64,000 bases of DNA, taken from contig BBDW01000011.1 in the NCBI GenBank assembly GCA_001312505.1, positions 1 to 64,000 on the forward strand, written 5' to 3'. The DNA comes from Mediterraneibacter faecis JCM 15917. GTDB taxonomy: Bacteria; Bacillota; Clostridia; Lachnospirales; Lachnospiraceae. How positions within the stretch are numbered: the stretch's first letter is position 1; each line of letters begins with the position of its first letter. Of this stretch, positions 9,645 through 18,972 are shown piece after piece. The position numbers and the translations under genes were made by a program. A model generated the notes under the pieces. That model saw only the letters and a list, made by a program, of their open reading frames with translations, had not been told where the DNA came from and searched no databases.

Positions 9645-10631
9645 ATGGAAGATACCAGGAAAAAAAAGAAAATAAAAGCTGAGACAGGCATTATTGTTGC
9701 AGTATTACTTATCATTGTTGCAGTAATCGAAGGAACTACTTACCGAAAAATTATTCCGGCCAATCATCCGAAAGTTGTTGTAATTCTTCCGGGAGATACA
9801 AATGATCAAAGTTGGAATACGGGAAATTATGAAGGAATTCTTGCAAATCAGAACAAAGATAAGAAAATTGATCTGGAGTATCAGAGTAATGTCGAAGAGA
9901 AAGACTTTGAGGCAGTGATTCGTAGATATGCAGAAGATAATTATAATCTGATCATACTTGCAGGATCACAGTTCGAGGAGGTTGTTTCTTCTGTGTCAGG
10001 AGATTATCCGAAAGTTGATTTTTGTATTTTAAATGGCCGATCGGCATCAGGTAAAAATACATTTTCTGTTTATCCAAAAGAAGAGGAAGCAAGCCATCTG
10101 GCGGGAATCATTGGTGGAAATCTGACGAAGACAGGAATACTTGGCATCATTGCCGGTTATCCGAATGAGGCAATGGAGACCTTGCTGGATCAGTATGAAA
10201 AGGATGTTCGTCAGCTGGCTGCGGATAGAAAGCTTCCGAATGCAACAGTACTCAGGGCCTATGCGAATAGTTGGGAAGATGAGGAACTTGGAAAAGAGAT
10301 TGCAAACCAAATGATCGGAAAAGGTGCAGATGTTTTATTTATTTACGCAAATAAAGTTGGAAATGGCTGCATTGAGGCTGCAAAGGAAAATGGAGTAAAG
10401 GTGATTGGATTTTCGGAGAATCAAAATGATCTTGCTCCGGGAACGGTTGCAGCATCGATTAAGTTTGATTTCGGAAAAATATATTCCTGGATTTTGGATC
10501 ATTATATGGATGGAAAACTCAATGGTAATGAAGTTTATGGAGTAGGTATCGAAGAAGAAATTTTTATTCCGATTTTTACAGATGAAGTATCGAAGGAAGT
10601 ACAGCAGACGGTAGAAAATAATATGAAATAA
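9645..10631 (+). CDS. Membrane-anchored BMP/PnrA-type substrate-binding protein
   Basis: The 328-residue protein starts with a lysine-rich stretch and one membrane helix (about residues 14-30), then a periplasmic-binding fold of the BMP/PnrA family: VVVILPGDTNDQSWN, EEASHLAGIIGG and GADVLFIYANKVG. Family members bind nucleosides or similar ligands. It has no lipobox cysteine, so a simple membrane anchor is likely. No ABC transporter genes follow. It may therefore deliver ligand to the nearby YesM kinase, as in other three-component sensors; that role is inference. Confidence 0.8.
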   Translation: MEDTRKKKKIKAETGIIVAVLLIIVAVIEGTTYRKIIPANHPKVVVILPGDTNDQSWNTGNYEGILANQNKDKKIDLEYQSNVEEKDFEAVIRRYAEDNYNLIILAGSQFEEVVSSVSGDYPKVDFCILNGRSASGKNTFSVYPKEEEASHLAGIIGGNLTKTGILGIIAGYPNEAMETLLDQYEKDVRQLAADRKLPNATVLRAYANSWEDEELGKEIANQMIGKGADVLFIYANKVGNGCIEAAKENGVKVIGFSENQNDLAPGTVAASIKFDFGKIYSWILDHYMDGKLNGNEVYGVGIEEEIFIPIFTDEVSKEVQQTVENNMK

Positions 10632-10639
10632 TAAGAGAA

Positions 10640-10677
10640 CCCCTAAAACAGAACCGTTCACGGTAATGTTTTAGGGG
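10640..10677. terminator. Inverted repeat between convergent genes, probable bidirectional terminator
   Basis: CCCCTAAAAC pairs with GTTTTAGGGG around an 18-base loop that holds a smaller ACCGT/ACGGT stem. It lies between convergent genes. The right arm extends into an eight-G run. T tracts are weak on both sides. Confidence 0.55.
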
Positions 10678-10713
10678 GGGGCTATTTGTAGTTATATATA
10701 TTAGACCATTACA

Positions 10714-12897
10714 TTAGATCAGATGTGTACTTTCAAGCTTCTCCATAAATGCATCGTTCATCTTTATGATCGGTTTTCTGAGCAGAAGACCAAGCAGCAG
10801 TGACGGTGCAAGGTAGATTGCCAGTTTTCCAATTTCTGCTGCATAAGTTGTTCCGTAGAACCCTGCAATACATTCACGCATCGCATTCATGCTGTGTGTG
10901 AACGGCAGAAGTGGATAAACAACCTGGAAAAACTTCGGTGCACACTGGATCGGGAATGTTCCACCACTTCCTGCAACCTGCATTACCATCAGGACAACGG
11001 CAATTGCTTTACCGATATCTCCAAAGGAGACAGTCAGTGCATAGATCAGATTCACATAGACAAAGCTTGTAAACATACCGGTTAGTATAAACATTACCGG
11101 ATGCTTACACTGAATACCAAGGAAGAAAAGATCTCCAAGACAGATGAGTGCACTTTGCATGAAACCGATAATGATCAGAAGTAGGATACGTCCGATATAG
11201 AGCTGATATTCTTTCGGATGGAATAGTTTCTTCTTTGTAGAATCAGCTATAGTGACTTTTAGCATGGCAGCCATAACAACAGCACCTACCCAGATCGCAA
11301 GAGTAGAGTAGAATGGAGTCATTGCAGACCCGTAATTTTCAATTGGATAAATCTTTTTCTCATCCAGTTTGACCGGAGAGGAGAGGAAAGAGGCGATTGT
11401 CTCCGGATCTTCTGATAACAGGTTTGTCACAGCGGAAAGATCCTTTGAATCCTCGGAGGAAAGTGTTGCAGCCAGTGAAGTTAATTTTCCGGAGGCCTCA
11501 TTCAACAGTTCAGCGGAATTCGAAAGAGTCTTCTGAAGTCCTGTCAGTCCGTCGGAAGTAGAACCTGTGACACCAGCAATGTTCTGAATGCTCTTATCAA
11601 GATCTCCAAGCATGGAAGAAATGGAGCCTGTTGTGGAATCCAGATTGGCAGAAAGGCTGTCCAAATTTCCTTTTACATTATTCTCATATGTTGTCTTAAC
11701 TTCTGTGACAGATGATGTTGCCTGAGCGATCAGGGTGTCAAGTTCGCTTTTTAATTCAGCAGCATTTGCAGTAGCTGTAGGAAGTGCTTCGGCAGCAGCA
11801 TTTATTTTATCGCGGATTGCCGTCTGACGATCAATTGCCAGCTGTATCTTCTGGTTAATGCTGGCAACAGCATCATTTAAAATCGTGAGCTCAGGGTGTT
11901 CATTTGCAATCGCTGTCAGAGCATCAGACAGCTTCGTATATTCATCAATTACAGTTTGTACACGACTGCTGACAGAAGTCAGGGCATTTGACGCAGCCTG
12001 GGCATCGCTATTATAGGAGTCTAATGCTTTGTCAACAGCATCAGAAACAGCGGTGTAAAAGCTGGCGTTTTGTGTCAGAGCATCAGAAATTGTCTTTGAT
12101 GTACCGGATACTAAAGATGTCAGGGAACTTAAATCTGAATTTTCCAGGGAGCTGACGCTGGACTTTGTACCAGAACCACTTTCCTGAAGGAATTCCGTTG
12201 TTGTGTTTAACATTGTGATGGCTGAATCAGTCATATCGGATAAAGACTGAACGGTTCCGGCAACAGAACCAAGATCGGTTCCCATCTGATTTAAGTTATC
12301 GATCAAATGATCAACCATAGAGTCATCCCCCCCGGCTTCCTGTGCAGCAGAACTTACAATCTGAAAAGCATCCAGTGCAGTCTGTGCGACGGTTTCAATA
12401 AACGTTTCGTTAATTTGCTTTTGGACAGCAGTTGCTCCTTTTCCTGTAATGATCGGAGCAATTGCATTTTCTTTTTCATTTTGATAATAAGTCAGATCCG
12501 GATGTTCTGTAGTTGAGGAGAAAACACTCATCATTTTCTGGCTGAAATCTTTCGGAATGACGATCGCTGCATAATATTTTCCGGATTTTACACCTTTCTG
12601 TGCGGATTTAGAATCAGTGAAAACCCAGTTAAATTGCTTATTTTTATGCAGAGAAGAAAGAATCTGATCCCCCATGTTGATCTTTACAGCGATAAGTTCT
12701 CCGGTGTATCCTTCATCATCACTTGCAACGGCAAGTTTCAGTTCGCCTGTGTTACCGTATGGATCCCAGCTCGCTGAGATGTTAAACCATGCATAGAGAG
12801 TCGGAATTACAGTGATTCCCATGATAACGATCATAGCGATAACATTTTTGTGAATCTTCATCACATCATTTTTAAAGATTAAGAAAATATTCTTCAA
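10714..12897 (-). CDS. YhgE/Pip-family membrane protein (second of a tandem pair)
   Basis: This is a 727-residue protein of the YhgE/Pip (phage infection protein) family with ABC-2-like C-terminal membrane domain. It has an N-terminal helix followed by PTLYAWFNISASWDPYGNT, a long Ser/Thr/Ala-rich coiled extracytoplasmic region, then about five membrane helices with FTHSMNAMRECIAGFYG near the end. A TTG start at 12897 is preferred: GGAGGCGG sits just before it, two bases after the upstream stop, and the in-frame ATG further up lies inside that gene. Family members are linked to phage reception and type VII-like surface functions. The substrate is unknown. Confidence 0.82.
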   Translation of the reverse strand: MKNIFLIFKNDVMKIHKNVIAMIVIMGITVIPTLYAWFNISASWDPYGNTGELKLAVASDDEGYTGELIAVKINMGDQILSSLHKNKQFNWVFTDSKSAQKGVKSGKYYAAIVIPKDFSQKMMSVFSSTTEHPDLTYYQNEKENAIAPIITGKGATAVQKQINETFIETVAQTALDAFQIVSSAAQEAGGDDSMVDHLIDNLNQMGTDLGSVAGTVQSLSDMTDSAITMLNTTTEFLQESGSGTKSSVSSLENSDLSSLTSLVSGTSKTISDALTQNASFYTAVSDAVDKALDSYNSDAQAASNALTSVSSRVQTVIDEYTKLSDALTAIANEHPELTILNDAVASINQKIQLAIDRQTAIRDKINAAAEALPTATANAAELKSELDTLIAQATSSVTEVKTTYENNVKGNLDSLSANLDSTTGSISSMLGDLDKSIQNIAGVTGSTSDGLTGLQKTLSNSAELLNEASGKLTSLAATLSSEDSKDLSAVTNLLSEDPETIASFLSSPVKLDEKKIYPIENYGSAMTPFYSTLAIWVGAVVMAAMLKVTIADSTKKKLFHPKEYQLYIGRILLLIIIGFMQSALICLGDLFFLGIQCKHPVMFILTGMFTSFVYVNLIYALTVSFGDIGKAIAVVLMVMQVAGSGGTFPIQCAPKFFQVVYPLLPFTHSMNAMRECIAGFYGTTYAAEIGKLAIYLAPSLLLGLLLRKPIIKMNDAFMEKLESTHLI

Positions 12898-12898
12898 A

Positions 12899-15441
12899 TT
12901 ATTCCGCCTCCTTTCCACGGAAGTTTTCAAGCATCTCTTCATAGGACATACCGGCCATTTCTTTTTGTTCCTCCAGTTTTGTATGGATATATTCTATAAC
13001 AATCAGCCATACAGAGATTGCGATAATAGAGATAATCCACAAAGTCAGGAACACGATCTTTGATTCGAGACTGAACATCAGAATCAGGAAGATCAGAGGG
13101 ATGATCGCAATGGCAAGGAAGCCGATACGAACCATCTTCCGGTAATTGTTTTCAAATTTCTGTGCCCGTTCAGCTGTTACGAGGCGAAGGTCTTCGATGG
13201 AAAGAGATGCCTGTAAGAGCATGGAAAGCTGTGTACTTCTGCTGAGTTCTGCTTCGTGTGGTTCGCACATCATAAATTCTGTCTCTGCCAGTTTCTTGTC
13301 GAACAGATGGTTCAGTCCGGAAAGAGCCGGGCGTAGTCCAAGTCCGATAAGCAGAGAGATCGGTACATAGCACAGAAGCAGGATCAGAAGATCGTTGCGG
13401 AAGTTGGAACCGTAGAAACCGGCAATTGCTTCACGCATAGCATTCACACCATAGGTAAATGGAAGAAGTGGATGCAGTTTCTGGAAAAATGCCGGTGTCA
13501 TCTCAATCGGGTAGGTTCCGGAAGAACCAGGAATCTGCAGGATTACGAGAATAACACAGAGCGCTTTACCAATATGCTTAAATGTAAGTGACAGCGCATA
13601 AATAATATTTACATAAACAAAGGAACAAACCATTCCTGTCAGGATAAATTGTGACGGATGATTACATTGAACTCCCGGAAGGAGTGTATCACCAAGGCAG
13701 ACAATGAATCCCTGAATAAGACCAACAACCATATACAAGAGCCAGCGGCCAAAATATAATGTTGTCGGTCCATAGCCATGCATGGAGCTGTCTTTATCTA
13801 CTTCCATCTTGAAGATTGCGATCAGTACGATACCACCGACCCAGATTGCAAGGTTGGAGTAGAAAGGTGTCATCGAAGAACCGTAATTATCGACAGCATA
13901 GTATGTCTCTGTATTGATCTCTACAGGAGAAGACATGAAGGAAGCAATTGAATCTGCATCAATGCCTTCTAAAGAGAGCAGTTTCTGATAAGTAGCCGAA
14001 CTTGTGATGGCATTGAGATCTGTCTGAAGTGTGTTTAATTTATTCTCAACAGCTCCTAATGCATCTTTTGTTCTGTTCAGTAATTCAGTTGTATTTGATA
14101 ATCCTGTAGTCAGCTGATCAAGCATGCTGTTCATCTGATCAGAAGTGGCAGGAACACCGTTAAGCATTCCGGTTACCTGACCGGTCAGAGAGGAAAAGGT
14201 ATCCAACGTCTGGTTGAGCAGTGGTAGGATATTCTGATCCAGAGAAGAGCGGAATGTATGTAGATTATCAATATTTTCTTTTGTAAGAGCAGCAAGCTGT
14301 TCCTGGGTTGCTGTGGTTGTATCCAATGCATCCTGTATTCCGTCATTTCCTGTCTGCAGGCTGCTGATCAATTCATTATTCCGCTGGTTCTGTGCCTGAA
14401 GTGTGGAAATCTTTGCAGTGATCTGATCACCAATTGTTCCAGGAAGCTGGCCTGCGAGATCTTGCATGTCTGCAAGAATGTCTGCATTTAATTCGTTGAC
14501 CTGATTGGCATAACCAAGAGCGGTACTGACAGAAGTATTTATCCTGCCGGCAGCAGTCGCAAGATCAGTTATTCCGGCAGATGCGGAGCTGTTAGCTTTT
14601 CCAAGCAGCAGTTCTCCGTCGGAAAGTGCCTGAGAGAGTGAAGAAGAAAATTCTCCTGCGGAGGATCTTGTTGTCTGCATGATCTTGTCTGCATCAGACA
14701 GTGCATCTGCACCGGAAGAGGCAGCAGTTCCGAGTGAATCGGCTGCATTTTTCGCATTCTGTATCAGCGCATTTGTATCAGCTGAACCAGCTTGAAACTG
14801 ATCCAGGAGCTGAGCATATTCCTGAATATTGTTCTCAGCTTTGGCAAGCAGACTGTTGATATCCTCAGTTGTGGAATCAACAAAGTCAGAAATATTGAAT
14901 ACAGATTCTTTCAAAAGTTCTGCAATTGTTTCAGATGCAACAGAGGAAAAAGTATTGTTTATTTGTGTCTGGATCGTGCTTGCACCTGACTGGTGATCTT
15001 TGGCGCAATTGCATTGAGTTTTTCATTGATATAGTATTCAAGTTCCGGAGTTTCAATCTTTCCGGACAGGACACTTAGCAGGGATTCGCTAAAATCTTGC
15101 GGAATAATGATTGCTGCATAATATTCGCCGGATTTAACTCCTTCAATAGCAGCATCTTTGGAAACAAACGTCCATCCTAACTGGTCGTTTTCCTTTAACT
15201 GGTCAATAATCTGGCTGCCGGCATTGATCGTCAGATCATCGTGTGTGGCATCGGTGTCCAGATTTGCTACTGCTACCTTGATGCCGGAAGTATTGGCATA
15301 AGGATCGATATTTGCTGCAATATTGAACCATGCGTAGAGTGAGGGGGGGAGAATAGATACTCCGATCAAAACAAGTATTGCTGCCGGATTACGGAGCAGG
15401 CGTTTCATATCGCGGCGAAAAATCCGAAATGCGTTTCTCAT
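12899..15441 (-). CDS. YhgE/Pip-family membrane protein (first of pair), one-base frameshift
   Basis: The paralogue of the next gene downstream: MRNAFRIFRRDMKRLLRNP start, LYAWFNIAANIDPYANTSG, long coiled extracytoplasmic region, C-terminal membrane helices with FTYGVNAMREAIAGFYG and an extra cytoplasmic tail of about 120 residues. The frame breaks near 14988: one base is missing in a G run, after which the two parts join as ITSQGASTIQTQ. Corrected length is 847 residues. The start at 15441 follows AAGGAG. A divergent TetR gene lies upstream and may regulate the pair. The break is probably a sequence error but a true pseudogene cannot be excluded. Confidence 0.78.
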
Positions 15442-15630
15442 GGATAAAACTCCTTTTCTTAAAAATATTTCTAGTAATAGATACAATGTTGATTTTCATG
15501 TCAAAAAGTATTATATTAATGTAGAAACTAATTTACAACCATTAATCAACACTGGATATGTCTAATAATAGACGAAAGATTGAAAAATGTCTAGCAGGTG
15601 AACAAAATCATTCATTTAAGCCATAGAAAC

Positions 15631-15773
15631 GTTACTGTTCACTCCCGTGTCAATCACTCCGCTGATTGACACGAGGATGCGTGTTTTGACTTGAATGCAT
15701 CTCGCCCCCCCATCGCCAAAGGCGATTTAAAATGGCGAGATGCGTTGCTGGTCGCACATCGTGTGAACAGTAA
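15631..15773. mobile_element. MITE-like element with terminal inverted repeats and flanking direct repeats
   Basis: A 143-base non-coding insertion in the 398-base gap 15442-15839. Its ends are GTTACTGTTCAC and GTGAACAGTAA(C), and a nine-base duplication (CATAGAAAC) flanks it at 15622-15630 and 15774-15782. Inside are two perfect ten-pair stems: GTGTCAATCA with TGATTGACAC (15647-15673), and GCATCTCGCC with GGCGAGATGC (15697-15743) around an ATCGCC/GGCGAT hairpin. It has no room for a transposase. I see no promoter I would defend in the rest of the gap. Confidence 0.75.
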
Positions 15774-15839
15774 CATAGAAACAGAGTAGAGAGTTATTGG
15801 TCAGTAGTACTGTAAGTTATAAAGGGGGGGGAAGAGAAG

Positions 15840-16442
15840 ATGCAGAAGAAGACAGATCGCAGAGTCAGAAAGACAAAAAGTCAGCTTAAAACAGGCCTCG
15901 CTCAATTGATGAGGGAGAAGAGTATCAGAGAGATTACGGTAAAAGAATTGGTAGATGCGGTGGATATCAATCGTTCTACCTTTTATCTGCATTATTCTGA
16001 TATACCGGGGGGGCTGCTTGCAGAAGTTGAAAATGAAATGATGGAAGAGATGCAGCGCGCAATCCGTGAACATCCAATTGATCCGGGAAAAGATAGCGTT
16101 TACTATTTTATTCAGGATTTATTTCATGTGCTTGATGAAAATCGTCAGATTGCAAGTGCGCTTGTAGGACCACATGGGGGGGATATTGGTTTTGTACATA
16201 AGTTAGAGCAGCTTTTAGAGGAAAAGAGTCGGGAGTCACTTGCAGCTCTTGTACCGGAGAAATCAGGTGAAATGAAATATTTTTATTCTTATTGCCTGAA
16301 CGGTTGTCTCGGTTTTGTGAAAACATGGTTGGAAACAGGCGAAAAGGAAACACCGGAATATGCAGCAGAGATGGCTTATCGAATGGTTGTAAGTTCAGTT
16401 ACAGCATTTTATGACACTAAAGAAGGAAGAGAGGACAACTAA
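15840..16442 (+). CDS. TetR-family transcriptional regulator
   Basis: The 200-residue protein has an N-terminal TetR helix-turn-helix (residues about 8-55: TKSQLKTGLAQLM and VDAVDINRSTFYLHYSD) and a C-terminal ligand or dimer domain of the TetR_C type. It is divergent from the YhgE pair and three bases before the symporter gene, so it could regulate either. A purine-rich site with eight G precedes the ATG. IPGGLLAEVEN and PHGGDIGF each carry a seven-G run, so an inserted glycine is likely in both. Confidence 0.88.
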   Translation: MQKKTDRRVRKTKSQLKTGLAQLMREKSIREITVKELVDAVDINRSTFYLHYSDIPGGLLAEVENEMMEEMQRAIREHPIDPGKDSVYYFIQDLFHVLDENRQIASALVGPHGGDIGFVHKLEQLLEEKSRESLAALVPEKSGEMKYFYSYCLNGCLGFVKTWLETGEKETPEYAAEMAYRMVVSSVTAFYDTKEGREDN

Positions 16443-16445
16443 GAA

Positions 16446-17820
16446 ATGAAACGAGAGAAATTTGGCTCACGTCTGGGATTTATCCTGATCTCAGCGGGAT
16501 GTGCCATTGGCTTGGGAAATGTTTGGCGTTTTCCGTATATTACAGGAAAGTATGGAGGAGCAGCATTTGTTCTGATCTATCTGCTGTTTCTTGTTCTGTT
16601 GGGATTGCCAATCATGGTAATGGAATTCGCAGTGGGTCGTGGAAGTCAGGCAAGTATTGCACTATCCTTTGACCGTCTTGAACCACTGGGAACAAAGTGG
16701 CACTGGTATAAATGGTTTGGAATCGGTGGAAACTATCTTTTAATGATGTTCTACACAACAATCGGCGGATGGCTTCTTCTATATACAGGAAAGATGGCAA
16801 TCGGAGAGTTTAAAGGACTTGATGCGGATGGTGTGACCGGAGTATTTACATCACTTCTTGGACAGCCTGTTACAATGACAATCTGTATGATCCTTGTTGT
16901 TGTGCTGTGCTTTGGAATCGTCTGTATGGGACTTCAGAAAGGTGTAGAGCAGATCACAAAGAAAATGATGATCCTCCTTTTCGTGTTGATGATCATTCTT
17001 GCAGTGCGTTCCGTGACATTGCCGGGAGCAGAGAAAGGACTGGAGTTCTATCTTCTTCCTGATTTTAAGAAAGCAGCAGAAGCAGGATTGAAAGAAGTTA
17101 TTTTCGCAGCGATGGGACAGGCATTCTTTACATTAAGTCTTGGAATCGGTGCGATTGCGATCTTTGGAAGTTATATCGGAAAAGAAAGAACTCTGACAGG
17201 AGAAGCAGTCTGCGTAACAGTTCTGGATACATTAGTTGCATTGATCGCTGGATTTATTATTTTTCCGGCCTGCTTTGCATTTAATGTCCAGCCGGACAGT
17301 GGTCCGAGTCTGATCTTTATCACACTTCCGAACATTTTCAATGCAATGAGTGCAGGGAGAATCTGGGGGAACAATTTTCTTCCTTTGTATGTTTTTCGCA
17401 GCATGCTCTACGATCATTGCCGTGTTTGAAAATCTGATCGCATTTGTGATGGATTTAACGAATTGTTCAAGAACAAAGGCGGTTGTGGGAAATCTGATCG
17501 CGATTATTGTACTTTCCCTTCCATGTATTTTTGGATTCAACATATGGAGCGGTTTCATGCCTCTGGGAGCAGGAAGCAGTATTCAGGACCTTGAGGACTT
17601 TATTGTAAGTAATAACCTGCTTCCGATCGGAAGCCTGATCTACCTTCTGTTCTGTACAAGCCGCTATGGTTGGGGGGGCTGGGATAAGTTCCAGAAAGAA
17701 GCGAATGCAGGAAGTGGAATCAAGTTCCCAGGTTGGGCAAGATTCTATGTATCCTATATTCTGCCATTGATCGTATTATTTATCTTTGTGCAGGGATATT
17801 GGAGCAAATTTGTTGGATAA
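16446..17820 (+). CDS. Neurotransmitter:sodium symporter (SNF) family transporter, frameshifted
   Basis: This sodium-dependent amino-acid symporter of the LeuT/MhsT fold opens with SAGCAIGLGNVWRFPYITGKYGG, the sodium and substrate site of helix 1 (part shown: GLGNVWRFPYITGKYGG). About eleven helices are visible. The frame shifts by +1 at a five-G run (17365-17369); with four G it reads GRIWGTIFFLCMFFAACSTI, as in the family. Corrected length is 457 residues. YGWGGWDKF holds a seven-G run where relatives have YGWGWD. It probably shares the TetR transcript. The cargo is likely a hydrophobic or aromatic amino acid, by family only. Confidence 0.88.
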
Positions 17821-17870
17821 AGTAATAACAATATTGTGAAATAAAAAACGCTGAAATAACCAGAAATTCA

Positions 17871-17899
17871 TTGCCATTCTATTAGTGATAAGTTATAAT
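17871..17899 (+). promoter_or_regulatory. SigmaA-type promoter of the nitrogenase-like/hyp operon
   Basis: TTGCCA (17871-17876), a 17-base spacer and TATAAT (17894-17899) give five of six and six of six consensus matches with ideal spacing. Transcription should start near 17906, leaving a leader of about 270 bases before the first gene. Confidence 0.75.
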
Positions 17900-17905
17900 T
17901 TAACT

Positions 17906-18104
17906 AATGGTTTTGCAAGAGATTTACAACTGTTCCAAACGGAAAGAATACGTTTCAATCTGAATGCAGCAGAGAGATGTCTCATAGCAATAAAGACATG
18001 GATTTTGAATAGAATATAAACTCTGACGGCAAGGAAGTAAGAGATACCGAGCGGGAATAGTTGTAAAGAAGCGTTTAGACAAAAAAATATTTTGTGATTT
18101 TAAC
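17906..18104 (+). ncRNA. Structured 5' leader (riboswitch-like) of the nitrogenase-like operon
   Basis: A long closing stem joins 17923-17936 with 18054-18067 (14 pairs, one G-U). Inside are a hairpin at 17937-17955 (AAACG/CGTTT), a stem 17970-17974 with 18021-18025 (CAGAG/CTCTG) and a nested stem 17977-17982 with 17994-17999 (ATGTCT/AGACAT). An unpaired, purine-rich segment (18026-18050) follows. A terminator lies 37 bases downstream. This is the layout of a riboswitch or protein-responsive attenuator. It does not match the cobalamin, SAM, FMN, TPP, lysine, glycine, fluoride or THF aptamers as I know them. The ligand is unknown. Confidence 0.6.
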
Positions 18105-18146
18105 AGACTCTTTTTCCGTTGGGGGGGAAGAAGGGTCTTTCTCTTT
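18105..18146 (+). terminator. Leader terminator (attenuator) before NifH-like 1
   Basis: AGACTCTTTTTCC (18105-18117) pairs with 18126-18138 over thirteen positions with two G-U pairs, then TTCTCTTT follows. It ends 32 bases before the first start codon and inside the transcript from the 17871 promoter, so it can act only as conditional termination. Confidence 0.65.
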
Positions 18147-18177
18147 ACCAGGGAAATAAAATGGGAGGATCAGCAAT

Positions 18178-18950
18178 ATGTTAAAGGTAGCAATTTACGG
18201 AAAAGGTGGGATTGGAAAGTCCACGATTACATCGAATCTGGCAGCAGCATTTGCCGCTATGGGGGGAAGCGCGTAATCCAGATCGGATGTGATCCGAAAG
18301 CAGATTCAACGATCAATCTGTTAGGCGGCGAGCCACTTCGTCCGGTAATGAATTATATGAGAGAAGAGGATGAGGAGCCGGAAGAATTAGATCAGATCGC
18401 AAAGGAAGGATTCGGTGGTGTGCTCTGTATCGAGACAGGCGGACCGACACCGGGACTAGGATGTGCAGGACGCGGATCATAGCGACATTTCAGTTATTAG
18501 AAGACTTGCGGTTGTTTGAGACATACAAACCGGATGTTGTTCTGTATGATGTGCTTGGGGGGGATGTTGTCTGTGGCGGATTCGCAGCACCGATCCGGGA
18601 AGGATATGCAGAGAAGGTTGTTATCGTTACATCCGGAGAAAAGATGGCATTGTATGCGGCTAACAATATTTCCAGCGCAGTGCGTAATTTTGAAGATCGC
18701 AGTTATGCAAGAATTTTTGGATTGATCCTGAATCATAGAAATGTGGAAAATGAGACTGAGAAGGTACAGGCATTTGCAGAAGAAAAAAAGATTCCTATTG
18801 TTGGTGAGATTCCAAGAAGTGATGAGATTATACGCTGGGAAGATCAGGGGGAAGACTGTGATCGAAGGCGACGCAGATTCTGAGATCAGTAAGAGATTCT
18901 TTGAACTGGCAGAAAAGCTGTTAGAGGATGAAACAGAACGTGTGAGATAA
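18178..18950 (+). CDS. NifH/BchL-like ATP-dependent reductase 1, frameshifted
   Basis: This homodimeric [4Fe-4S] ATPase family passes electrons to a nitrogenase-like component. It has the P-loop [19 protein letters not shown], the cluster-cysteine region [13 protein letters not shown] and the second cysteine in DVVCGGF. Three breaks interrupt it: +2 at a six-G run (18261-18266), -1 near 18473 (GRGIIATF expected) and +1 at a five-G run (18847-18851). Corrected length is about 256 residues. LGGDVVCGG has an extra glycine at a seven-G run; the paralogue at 26725 reads [13 protein letters not shown] precedes the ATG. It is the first gene of the operon. Confidence 0.88.
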
Positions 18951-18972
18951 AATATAAGTCGAGGGAAAATAT

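Noticed and set aside
17906-18104. Cobalamin riboswitch before the nitrogenase-like operon
   Set aside because: The conserved GCCACTG-type B12 box and receptor elements are not present; the fold seen is different.
18741-18950. Separate short frames in the NifH-like 1, HypE and HypF regions taken as small genes
   Set aside because: They are continuations of the longer genes in another frame after an indel; their sequences fit the family alignments.
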